55,930 nucleotides of DNA from DAOTVD01 sp034437075 (GTDB lineage Bacteria > Chloroflexota > Anaerolineae > Aggregatilineales > J027), in NCBI GenBank assembly GCA_034437075.1, contig DAOTVD010000108.1:1-55930 (forward strand), read 5' to 3'. Below the pieces are notes generated by a model. That model saw only the letters and a program-made list of their open reading frames with translations. It did not search any database and was not told the origin of the DNA. Position numbers and translations under genes: made by a program. This document shows positions 36,101 through 43,337 of the stretch, piece after piece; positions within the stretch are counted from its first letter, which is position 1; every line of letters starts with the position of its first letter.

Positions 36101-37498
36101 AGCGGCGATTATCAAAACGGTATCGCGACCCTGCACGAAGCGCTCGATGTGGCGACCCAGCATTTTAAGGGTTTCTTACAAACCATGATCTGGGATTACC
36201 TGGGCCGTTGTTACCTCGATTTAGAAATGGTGGACAAGGCCGAAGCCGCCCTTTCGACCGCCTTTGACCGCGCACAGCGACACCAAGTTAGTTGGGCGGA
36301 TGCCTACAACAAAGCCAACTGGTCGATGCTGCAAATTCGCAAAGGGAATCTGAACGTCGGGCCGTTGTTGGGCGAGACGCTCGCGCGGGCGCAGCGCTAC
36401 AGTGATATAGCCAGTGTCCCCCTACTCTATCGGGCATTGGCCGAACTCGCTTATGCTCAGAACGATCCGGCGGCGCTGGATTGGGCGAACCGTATGCGCG
36501 AATTGGCGGGCGAGATTGATCAGCCGCTGCAAGTCATCCAAGCGCATCGGTGGCGCGCGCTGGCGCATCTAGCGCAAGGCGACGCGGAAACCGCCAAAAC
36601 CATCTTGGACGATGCAATTGCCGCCTCCGTAACCATCAAGTCCCCGCGCCTCATGTGGAATCTGTATAGCGCGCTGGCCAACGTGCAAGACGCGCTGGGC
36701 GATGCGGTCGGCGCGGCGGATAGTCGGCGGCGCGTGCGCGAAACCATCGAAGGGCTAATGCATAATATCCAAGACCCCGCCGCCAAACTCGCCCTAGGCA
36801 ACTATTTGCCCAGTTACGCGGATGTCAAACCCCAGGAAAGTACGCTGCGGCTGTTGGTCATTACGGACACCTTCGGCACGATGGTGGAAAACGCCCTGCG
36901 CGATCATCTGGATGAGATCATGCGCTGCGATGCGCTTATCCTGCTGGGTGATGTGCCTTCGCGGGCCTACCCGGCCCTGCGCGAGACGTTCAAGCTGCCT
37001 TTGCCGGGATTCTGCGTGCTGGGCAATCACGATAGTCTCGCCTGGACGAATTGGCTGCCGCGCTATAAGTTCGAGCATCTGCATAATCGCCTGGGCGGGA
37101 TTCGCCTAGGCGACCGCGAATTGATGCTGGGCGGTTTCAGTGGCAGCGAGCGCTATAAGCCGCAGGGTGATCTGCAATGGGAGGATGACGAAGCCGCGCG
37201 GGCTATCAAAGCTCTGCCGGAATGCGATATTCTGCTAGCCCATACTGCCCCCCTACCCCCGCCTGGCTATCCCGAAGACCATCGCCACCGGGGGTTGCCC
37301 GCCTTGCAAGCCTACATCGAAAAGCACAAGCCCCGCTTGATGCTGCATGGCCATTTTCATCAGAATTACCGCGTGCAGCTTGGCCAGACGCAGATCGTCG
37401 GCTGCTATGGCGTGGTGCAGGTCAGTTGCACGATTGATGCGGACGACGTCTGGCACATCACCGCCGAGCCGCTGAACAAGGATTTGTTTGGTGAGTGA
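33164..37498 (+). CDS. Ser/Thr kinase - STAND ATPase - TPR - calcineurin-like phosphoesterase fusion (1444 aa)
   Basis: I start at ATG 33164 (MLNRFGFGRRSD), inside the previous gene; a TTG at 33137 is the alternative. The kinase domain (about 20-285) is complete: LGSGGDSMVF, VALKIL (K54), HRDLKPEN (D148), DFG (D167) and the APE-like IAPEVAN. An AAA/STAND ATPase (about 300-640) has Walker A GGEAGSGKSQ (K347) and Walker B LLLVVEDLH, as in AfsR/MalT-type signalling ATPases. TPR-like helices fill about 690-1210. The C-terminus (about 1226-1440) is a calcineurin-like phosphoesterase with ILLGDVP, LGNHDS, LLAHTAP and LHGHFH, but the first motif is TDTFG instead of DxH. There is no membrane segment, so it is cytosolic. 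Kinase-ATPase-TPR proteins are common in filamentous bacteria; the added phosphoesterase is the notable part. Confidence 0.93.
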   Translation: MLNRFGFGRRSDRFPKVNTRFADRYDLLEHLGSGGDSMVFSARDTRLDRKVALKILSPDSIDKHNIERFRREALSVARLTHPGIVTIYDFDEHDGTPYLVLELADGTDLWRLVYEQQAELSLQDALHICMNILEALDYAHENGVAHRDLKPENVIVADDAYHTKVTDFGLAHIRGQARITQDGFVVGSAYYIAPEVANGAASDYRVDLYALGVILYELVAGRLPFYSENPLAVIAQHANQPPPPPTNYAPDIPVALEHIILRLLAKSPAERYSSAREVHAALAGILANAPTDTQDSPQSLQDRISHLPLMGRDAEWARLSECWAQVQMGAIEAHPVVMLGGEAGSGKSQLVQRLVTEARHSGALALVGQAGQQAEALPYQPIIEMLRMFLRAAAPEISPAAAADLAKLVPEIAEEYTLDRLPALSPEAERLRLFEHITGVLLHNTYSQPLLLVVEDLHIADPSSVSLLNYLVRHLDGAPVMLVGTYRPLELDHRHPLDATLQEWISRGLAERIIVRRLDRKDVAAMVARVFSGGVDDALTDVLYDKAQGNFFFTRELLKSLVVDGHVAWDDAGQRWRVSNLENVALPSSIRSIIGNKLTTLGPTARSMLNLAALLGTEFRLGDLVRVVDADEDAQDAALDELIDARLIAEKADPRGERYVFKNQAIRQTVIESLPHRQKSRLHLRLAKALEVRHAQDPKGYIETIARHYSLGARTDEDIRKAIDYLAEAAQRASDVFALRNALELYNIALDLSQDDVSAGRAERITDLRERRGLVYVQMGDFAAAAQDLNAVLETPHILNDPAHRRVILQNLGQAYRRAEQFDDATRILTAAVDLTRDMGDDALVADALYFLGATYWTAGDIQQALIHQEEAYAIVQNLGTEDAVAMRVYHGLAECYQRSVDYPRMYDFAERSLRIARELGDLEYQAENLTILATAENDRGDYERAQAIHEDNIRNCRAAGLRFHLTAALAGYGLAQAASGDYQNGIATLHEALDVATQHFKGFLQTMIWDYLGRCYLDLEMVDKAEAALSTAFDRAQRHQVSWADAYNKANWSMLQIRKGNLNVGPLLGETLARAQRYSDIASVPLLYRALAELAYAQNDPAALDWANRMRELAGEIDQPLQVIQAHRWRALAHLAQGDAETAKTILDDAIAASVTIKSPRLMWNLYSALANVQDALGDAVGAADSRRRVRETIEGLMHNIQDPAAKLALGNYLPSYADVKPQESTLRLLVITDTFGTMVENALRDHLDEIMRCDALILLGDVPSRAYPALRETFKLPLPGFCVLGNHDSLAWTNWLPRYKFEHLHNRLGGIRLGDRELMLGGFSGSERYKPQGDLQWEDDEAARAIKALPECDILLAHTAPLPPPGYPEDHRHRGLPALQAYIEKHKPRLMLHGHFHQNYRVQLGQTQIVGCYGVVQVSCTIDADDVWHITAEPLNKDLFGE

Positions 37499-37547
37499 AT
37501 ACGGACGGTAATTGACGTTAAGCAGCCTTATCAAAATCGGCTTTCTT

Positions 37548-37567
37548 CAAGGGGCTTCAGCCCCTTG
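37548..37567. repeat. Palindrome, left CAAGGGG/CCCCTTG hairpin
   Basis: A nine-base stem (CAAGGGGCT with AGCCCCTTG) around a two-base centre, 50 bases after the kinase-phosphoesterase stop. No T-run follows. Its arms match those of the hairpin at 37874-37892. Confidence 0.6.
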
Positions 37568-37607
37568 TGAAGCGGTCACGAAAGGTCGCTATAAGGTAAC
37601 TACTCAG

Positions 37608-37742
37608 CCCTCACCCCAACCCCTCTCCCAAACGGGCTTTCAGCCCTGGGAGAGGGGCAAAAAGTGTCGGTTTCGGGTCGTTTTCCCCCTCTACCAGCCG
37701 CAAAGCGGCGTTTGGGAGAGGGGGATTAAGGGGGTGAGGGGG
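37608..37742. repeat. ~135-bp intergenic element with long terminal inverted repeats
   Basis: The left end (37608-37630, CCCTCACCCCAACCCCTCTCCCA shortened here to CCCTCACCCC...CTCTCCCA) is an imperfect inverted copy of the right end (37713-37742, TGGGAGAGGGGG...GGGGTGAGGGGG). Inside are two more hairpins. An 11-base stem CCCCTCTCCCA/TGGGAGAGGGG (37620-37657) encloses GGGCT/AGCCC, and GCCGC-AAA-GCGGC lies near 37698-37710. Similar CCCTCACCCC...CTCTCCC units are scattered in many bacterial genomes. It holds no coding potential, and it resembles a REP-like or MITE-like non-autonomous repeat. Confidence 0.6.
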
Positions 37743-37800
37743 AAGAATTGGCATAGCCTGAGCAGTTACCTATGATGGAGAACGCAAAACAAATCCGTAT

Positions 37801-37828
37801 AAAACCGAGGGCTTAAGCCCTCGGTTTT
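37801..37828. terminator. Perfect 28-base palindrome, likely bidirectional terminator
   Basis: AAAACCGAGGGCTT joined to its exact reverse complement. The GC-rich stem is flanked by AAAA on one side and TTTT on the other, so it can work as an intrinsic terminator on both strands. It lies between convergent genes (kinase fusion ending at 37498, ABC permease ending at 37961), where a shared terminator is expected. Confidence 0.7.
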
Positions 37829-37873
37829 GGCAGAAAAAACATTTGTGTTTGTTTTGAACTGTCCATAAGTTAA

Positions 37874-37892
37874 CAAGGGGGTTAACCCCTTG
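37874..37892. repeat. Palindrome, right CAAGGGG/CCCCTTG hairpin
   Basis: A seven-base stem CAAGGGG/CCCCTTG with a GTTAA loop. It has the same arms as the hairpin at 37548-37567. The remaining bases to 37960 show no gene. Confidence 0.5.
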
Positions 37893-37960
37893 GATTCCGA
37901 GCGAGTGCGTAACGTCAGTGAGCAAATTGCCGATACTCCAAGATTAAGCCCCCCTCCCCC

Positions 37961-40534
37961 CTATTCCCCGCGCAGGGCCTCCGCCGTAGAAATGCGGCTC
38001 ACCCGCCAGGCCGGATACGCGCCCGCCAGCAAGGCCGCCAAAACCGCTACCGCGAAGGCCTGGATAAACTCGCCTGGCGGCAAGCGCAAAGGCATCGACC
38101 AGCCAAACGAACGAATATTGATCACGTCGATCAGAATATAGGCCAGCGCTACGCCAATCGGCAGGGCTAGCAAGCCCGCAACCACCCCCATCAGCCCTGT
38201 TTGGATGAGCGTTAATTGTCGGATTTGGCCCGGCGTCATCCCATTTGCGCGCATGATGCCGTATTCGCGCACGTGCTCCAACTGCAAGGCCATCAACGCG
38301 CTGAGGATGCCGATAAACGCCACGATAATGGCCAGAATTTGCAGCGCGACCGTAATCGAAAAAGTGCGGTCGAAAATTTCTAGCGCGCCTTCGCGAATCT
38401 GGCGATTACTTTGCACGTCCAGTTCCAGCCCGGCTACCACATCATCCCGCAAGCGCTCCATTAGCGCATCAATGTCGGCGTCGGGTTCCGCAAAAACCGC
38501 CAGGCTGGTGATAAACGGATCATCGTAATATGCGCGGTAGGTGTCCAGGTGCATAAATAGCGAGCCGCGATCCGATGTATAGTCATAAAAGACGCCGATC
38601 ACCTCGAAAGTCTGCGGCCCCTGGTCGGTCATCAGGGTAATGGTGTTGTTGTCGGGCGTGATGTCGCGGCGATAGGCGAAAGGCTCTGTCACCATGACTT
38701 GCCCGGCTTCCAGGGCTTCGAAGTAGCTCTGGCCGGCGGGCAGATTTTGCCATTCGAAACGCCGTTCGCCGCGCGCGATGTCGGCGCTGATGGCGGTCAC
38801 TTGCGCGGGCGGCAGGTCAGGATACTCCGGCGCGATGACCTCCACATTGCGCACGACGGGCACTTCGGCCACGCCTTCTATTTGCGCGATGTCGTCGGCC
38901 AAGGTCGGGTCAATATCTGGGGTAGAATCTGTGCTCAATGCGGGCGTGGAGATAAAAATATCCGCGCCCAGGGAGGTTTGCAGCCAATCGGCCACCGTCG
39001 CGCGAAAGCTACCGATCATCAAGCCCACGCCCACAATCACGCTCACCGAGAGGGTCAGCGCGGCCACAGCCACCGCCGTACGGCTCAGCGAACGCACCAC
39101 CGAACGCGGCGCCATGCGTCCTAGCACCCCGAATAGCGCGCCTGTCAGCGGTGTGAAAATGCGCATCAGGACTATCATGCCCAGGGGCGTGAACAAAGCT
39201 GCGCCATCGACCACCAAAAACAGCCCCGCGAAGCTGATTATTAAATTCTCCGTGGGGATTTGCAGTATCAGAACCCCCGCGATGATCATCACCGCCCCTA
39301 CCCCAGTGATATAGGGCACTAGCCGCGCCGTATTTTGCTCCAAGTCGCTGCGCCGCATGGAGCCTGCCGGAGTCGTGCGCGTGGCGTCAATGGCGGGGAT
39401 GGTTGCGGCCAAGAAGCTGCCCACGATGCCGACCACCGCCCCGGTGAGCATGGTTTGTGGCGGAATCGTGACCTCTTGTACATTCACGCGAAAATACAAA
39501 TCGCTGACCGTTTGGCTGACTGCGTCCACGGTGCCCTGCCCCATGACGACCCCCAACCCCAAGCCTAAGACCGTGCCCAAGCTGCCGAGCAAGAGCGCTT
39601 CGCCGATCACGATGCGGAATATCTGGCGTTTGCTCGTCCCCAGCGAGCGCATAATGCCGATCACCTGGCGACGTTGCACCACGCTAAACATGACCGTGTT
39701 ATAGATCAGGAAAATTCCGACCACCAGCGCCAACAGACTCAGCGCGCGCAGATTAATTTCGAATGCTTCGGTCATTTGCGCGAGCGCTTCGGCGCGCAGT
39801 GCGGGCCGGATGATCGAGACGCCCTCCGGTAGATCGGCGCGCAGGGCGTCTAGGGCGGCATCATCGGGCACAATCAGGTCGATGCGCGTCAGGCGGTCGG
39901 GCATATCCAGCAATGTTTGCGCATTGTTCAAATCCATGATGAGCAGATCATCTAGCGCGGCTTCGTCAAGCTGGTCGGTGGCGTCTAGCAAGGCGATGAT
40001 GCGCAACTCAACGCGCTGGGCATTGATGCGCACGGCCAGCGTATCCCCTACCGTAAGCTCGTTGCGTTCGGCCAAGGTGCGGCTGATGAGCGCGGCATCT
40101 TGCGAGGTGACAAAATCGCGTAATGTGGCGAGTTGTTCCCGGCTGGGCTCGGCGTTTTCCTCGCGGATGGTTTGCAGATAATCGCGAAATGGGATTTCGG
40201 CCTGCACGTCCACGCCCAACAGGGTTAAGGGTTGTTCGTTCAGTGTAATGGCCCGCACCGATTCCTCGATGATTGGCGCGCTTTGGATCGCATCACGCGG
40301 GTTGATGCTGTCCTCGTAAATAGTTTCATCCAGGCCGCTTGGCCCGCCGACGATCTGGTGCGTGGTCTCGCCTGTGATGCTCTCGGCGCTCAGGCTAAAG
40401 GCGCGGCTGGCGGCGGTATTAGCCAAATCAATCGCGACGCCGACGGCCACGCCCAGCGCGACCCCCAGCACAAATAAAACGCTCTGCATTTTCCGGCGCG
40501 CAATGTGCCGGCTGATGAGTCGTAGAATCAACAT
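37961..40534 (-). CDS. FtsX/MacB-type ABC transporter permease
   Basis: An 857-residue membrane protein with the duplicated FtsX layout. The N-terminal helix MLILRLISRHIARRKMQSVLF is followed by a large extracytoplasmic domain. Then come three helices around 270-400 with the permease signature RRQVIGIMRSLGTSKRQIF, extra helices near 410-480, a second outside domain, and a final three-helix block with MRANGMTPGQIRQL and ISTAEALRGE at the end. This is the LolC/E-MacB superfamily, which exports lipids, lipoproteins, peptides or works mechanically on the cell wall. No ATPase gene adjoins it in the window, so its partner must lie elsewhere. The substrate cannot be told. Confidence 0.92.
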   Translation of the reverse strand: MLILRLISRHIARRKMQSVLFVLGVALGVAVGVAIDLANTAASRAFSLSAESITGETTHQIVGGPSGLDETIYEDSINPRDAIQSAPIIEESVRAITLNEQPLTLLGVDVQAEIPFRDYLQTIREENAEPSREQLATLRDFVTSQDAALISRTLAERNELTVGDTLAVRINAQRVELRIIALLDATDQLDEAALDDLLIMDLNNAQTLLDMPDRLTRIDLIVPDDAALDALRADLPEGVSIIRPALRAEALAQMTEAFEINLRALSLLALVVGIFLIYNTVMFSVVQRRQVIGIMRSLGTSKRQIFRIVIGEALLLGSLGTVLGLGLGVVMGQGTVDAVSQTVSDLYFRVNVQEVTIPPQTMLTGAVVGIVGSFLAATIPAIDATRTTPAGSMRRSDLEQNTARLVPYITGVGAVMIIAGVLILQIPTENLIISFAGLFLVVDGAALFTPLGMIVLMRIFTPLTGALFGVLGRMAPRSVVRSLSRTAVAVAALTLSVSVIVGVGLMIGSFRATVADWLQTSLGADIFISTPALSTDSTPDIDPTLADDIAQIEGVAEVPVVRNVEVIAPEYPDLPPAQVTAISADIARGERRFEWQNLPAGQSYFEALEAGQVMVTEPFAYRRDITPDNNTITLMTDQGPQTFEVIGVFYDYTSDRGSLFMHLDTYRAYYDDPFITSLAVFAEPDADIDALMERLRDDVVAGLELDVQSNRQIREGALEIFDRTFSITVALQILAIIVAFIGILSALMALQLEHVREYGIMRANGMTPGQIRQLTLIQTGLMGVVAGLLALPIGVALAYILIDVINIRSFGWSMPLRLPPGEFIQAFAVAVLAALLAGAYPAWRVSRISTAEALRGE

Positions 40535-40636
40535 CTGGGTCTCTTATGGTCAGGTGTTTGCAAATGCTTCTATGCTGGTCTTAGCACCTTCCGCCCCGCC
40601 CCGCAACAGTCCAAAATTTTCGGGGGTGAATAATAT

Positions 40637-40684
40637 TTGCTCGCACGCTCGTTCTATAGTACGCTAGTTCTGAACATAAGTTCA
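40637..40684 (+). promoter_or_regulatory. Possible promoter and operator of the VOC gene
   Basis: TTGCTC (40637-40642) and TACGCT (40660-40665) with a 17-base spacer form a weak promoter. It is followed directly by a 14-base inverted repeat, TGAACATAAGTTCA (40671-40684), placed where a repressor would block initiation. The rest of the gap 40535-40720 shows nothing else. Confidence 0.3.
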
Positions 40685-40720
40685 TACATCGTGTAAGTTT
40701 TATTTTATGGGAGGAAAAAC

Positions 40721-41512
40721 ATGTTCACCGTCACGAAATATCCACAGGGCACATTCTGTTGGGCCGATCTCACCTCAACGGATGCCGCCACCGCTAAAGC
40801 GTTCTACATGGCTGTACTGGATTGGCAAGCCGACGACCTACCCACCGATATTGGGGTGGACTACACCATGTTTTCGCGTGATGGCCATCATGTGGCCGCG
40901 CTCAGCCAGATGATGCCCCAGATGGCCGCCCAAGGTGTCCCGTCGATGTGGAATAGCTATATTGCGGTGGATGATGTGGACGCCATGAGCGAGAAAATCG
41001 CTGAACTCGGCGGCAAAGTCATCATGCCCGGTTTTGATGTGATGGATCAGGGGCGCATGTTAGTCTTTTCAGACCCTACGGGCGCGACCGTCTCGCTGTG
41101 GCAAGGCGTCAAGCATATCGGCTCAGGCTTGGTGAACACGCCCGGCGCCATGTCCTGGAACGAACTCGCCACCCGCGACCCGCAAGCGGCCAGCGACTTT
41201 TTCAACAAGTTGTTCGGCTGGCAATGTGAGAAACTACCGGAAATGGATTATTGGACCTACGCGAATAATGGCCGCATGAATGGCGGGATGATCCTCATGA
41301 ATGAAGAATGGGAGGGCTTACCCCCCCATTGGATGGTCTATTTCACAGTGGCCGATATTGACGCGACCTTAGAAAAAATCACCGCCAATGGCGGCACGGT
41401 GCACGTCCCAGTCTTTGAGGCCGACGCCGGACGGATGGCCGTTGTAGCCGACCCGACCGGCGCGACATTCTCGCTGATTCAGTCCGATAAAATGGACCCT
41501 TGGACAGAATAA
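40721..41512 (+). CDS. Two-domain VOC (glyoxalase/bleomycin-resistance-like) protein
   Basis: A 263-residue soluble protein made of two vicinal-oxygen-chelate domains. The first (about 8-125) starts FCWADLTSTDAATAKAFY and ends VFSDPTGATVSLWQ. The second (about 135-258) starts MSWNELATRDPQAASDFFNK and ends VVADPTGATFSLIQ. This matches the CFP-30/27 hydroxylase-like VOC group found in actinomycetes and others, of uncertain substrate. GGGAGGA stands at ideal spacing before the ATG. A single-gene unit; a 14-base inverted repeat upstream may be its operator. Confidence 0.9.
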   Translation: MFTVTKYPQGTFCWADLTSTDAATAKAFYMAVLDWQADDLPTDIGVDYTMFSRDGHHVAALSQMMPQMAAQGVPSMWNSYIAVDDVDAMSEKIAELGGKVIMPGFDVMDQGRMLVFSDPTGATVSLWQGVKHIGSGLVNTPGAMSWNELATRDPQAASDFFNKLFGWQCEKLPEMDYWTYANNGRMNGGMILMNEEWEGLPPHWMVYFTVADIDATLEKITANGGTVHVPVFEADAGRMAVVADPTGATFSLIQSDKMDPWTE

Positions 41513-41513
41513 G

Positions 41514-43196
41514 CTAAGCGTTTAAGGCGTCTTGCGCGGCCTTGGCCAGCGGCGGATGCTCGTCTTCGGCCAGGTTGCGCAAGATGATATTTGCGCGGTC
41601 ATCCGCCAAGCGCGTGATGGCCGCGACCGCATCCGCGTAAAAGGCCGGGCTATAGTCCGTGCGCGCGCGCACTTCGGTGATGAGGTCATCTAGCGCGGCG
41701 TTATCGCCATGCAAACCCAGCGCGCCGACCATAATCCGTTCTAAGGGTTCATCGGCTGCGCGGGCTTGCAATTTTTCCACCAGATAGGCCGTTACTTTGG
41801 GCATATCGATGTCGGCCAGGGCTTTTTGATAGGCCGCGATACCCTCCTCCGTAAGGGACATATCATCCAATACGGCCAACAAGGGCAAGATGAATTCATC
41901 ATCTCGGCGCGGATAATCTAAAAGCATACTCGCGGTTTGCTGGCGCACGGCGGGCGCGTCGTCTTTTAGTAAAGCCAGCAATGCTTCGTTCGCACGGGGA
42001 TGGTCACGGTGTTTTTCGGCCAGAGTCACCACAGCGCTCAAGCGGTCGGCCTCGTCTTCGGATTCGGCCAGCGCGAAGGCGTAGGCATCCCCGCGCGGGT
42101 CGTCCATGTTGTGCAACGCATACAGCGCCAAGCGGCGCGTCGTCTCGTCGGGATGGTCGGTCATGGTGGCGATGGCATCCGCCCCTGTTTGCAGGTCGCC
42201 CAGGGCTTGTAACGCGGCTTGCTGGACTTTTGCTTCGCTATCTTGCAAGGCGTTTTCCAGCATCGGCACTGCCGCCGAGCTCCCTACCCCCCACAAGCCG
42301 AAGACCGCGCCGCGCCGCACCGCCGGATGCTCATCTTCCAGGGCAGCTTGCAGGGTGGGCATATAGGCGGCGGTGGCGGTCTGCTGGATGATGTCTTCGA
42401 CTGCTTCGTGGGGGGTGTCAGCCTGGCGCAGGCTGGCCAACCAGGCGGGCAGATTATCCGCGCCCAGTTCGGCGGCCAACGTCTGAATGGCGGGTTGGTC
42501 GAGCCGTGCGACCAGATACGGCACTGCCCCCCGCCCCATGGCCTCGACCGTGTGGCGCGCGCGTTCGGCGGCATCGTCCACCGTATCCCGTTCGCCTGTC
42601 AGCAGGCCGAGCGCGTCTTGCAGGCGCTTATCGTCCGTCTCGTTGAGTGGTTCGGGCAGGGTTAATTCGGCATCTTCTATGGGCACAGTCGGCACGTCGT
42701 AGGCGGGCTGGTTGGGTGCTTCGGCGGGTTCCATGCTCAGCGGTTGTTTGAGCGGCGGCAGATGATACACGCGCCAGTATGTGCCATCTTCGATGACTTC
42801 GTAGGCTTCATAGGGCAGCGAAAAGCGTTTGCCCCGCACCACGATGTTATAGGGCTGGGCATTGTTGAGCGGATTGACGTTATACGCACGCTGCACAGTG
42901 CCCTCGATTATTTCGACGGGCGTGGGTGCGTCGGCGGGCGTGTCGCCATGGCTGGCTGTGTAAAACAGTATAATGATCCCGATACCCAAAATGCCGATGA
43001 GCACGGCGGCCACTGGGCTGGCGGTCGCGGCGGCGAGTATCGCGATAACCACTACGACGGCCATCGCGCTGAGGATGCGCCAACCAATGGGCGGGACTTT
43101 CGAAAAACGGTCTTTTTGGGCTGCGCTGAGTTCGCCTTCGCGATTGGCGGTCAGGTCTTCAGTTGTGAAACCCAGGCTTGATTGTAATTTCTGCAT
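41514..43196 (-). CDS. Membrane-anchored HEAT-repeat protein
   Basis: A 560-residue protein. Two membrane helices near the N-terminus (about 40-82, ILSAMAVVVVIAILAA and VAAVLIGILGIGIIILFY) are followed by a small beta-rich region (about 90-150). A long array of HEAT-like helical repeats (about 190-560) contains units such as HPAVRRGAVFGLWGVG, EAKVQQAALQALGDL and TRRLALYALHNM. HEAT arrays are protein-binding scaffolds, and no enzyme motif is visible. It converges on the VOC gene with one base between the stops and is divergent from the MFS gene. Confidence 0.88.
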   Translation of the reverse strand: MQKLQSSLGFTTEDLTANREGELSAAQKDRFSKVPPIGWRILSAMAVVVVIAILAAATASPVAAVLIGILGIGIIILFYTASHGDTPADAPTPVEIIEGTVQRAYNVNPLNNAQPYNIVVRGKRFSLPYEAYEVIEDGTYWRVYHLPPLKQPLSMEPAEAPNQPAYDVPTVPIEDAELTLPEPLNETDDKRLQDALGLLTGERDTVDDAAERARHTVEAMGRGAVPYLVARLDQPAIQTLAAELGADNLPAWLASLRQADTPHEAVEDIIQQTATAAYMPTLQAALEDEHPAVRRGAVFGLWGVGSSAAVPMLENALQDSEAKVQQAALQALGDLQTGADAIATMTDHPDETTRRLALYALHNMDDPRGDAYAFALAESEDEADRLSAVVTLAEKHRDHPRANEALLALLKDDAPAVRQQTASMLLDYPRRDDEFILPLLAVLDDMSLTEEGIAAYQKALADIDMPKVTAYLVEKLQARAADEPLERIMVGALGLHGDNAALDDLITEVRARTDYSPAFYADAVAAITRLADDRANIILRNLAEDEHPPLAKAAQDALNA

Positions 43197-43337
43197 AGGA
43201 CATTCCGGTTAATGACTGGTGTATCTCTCTCTTATGGCATATGTATGGCCCACTTGCAAGTGACTTGGTTGGGTGGCAGGCCCGGCCAACTGCCTTTACA
43301 ATGTGAGGACTTACTCAAAAGCAATCAGGAGCCAGGC

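Noticed and set aside
43212..43337. ATG start 42 codons upstream for the MFS transporter
   Set aside because: The extension is not part of the family, and AGGAG precedes ATG 43338.
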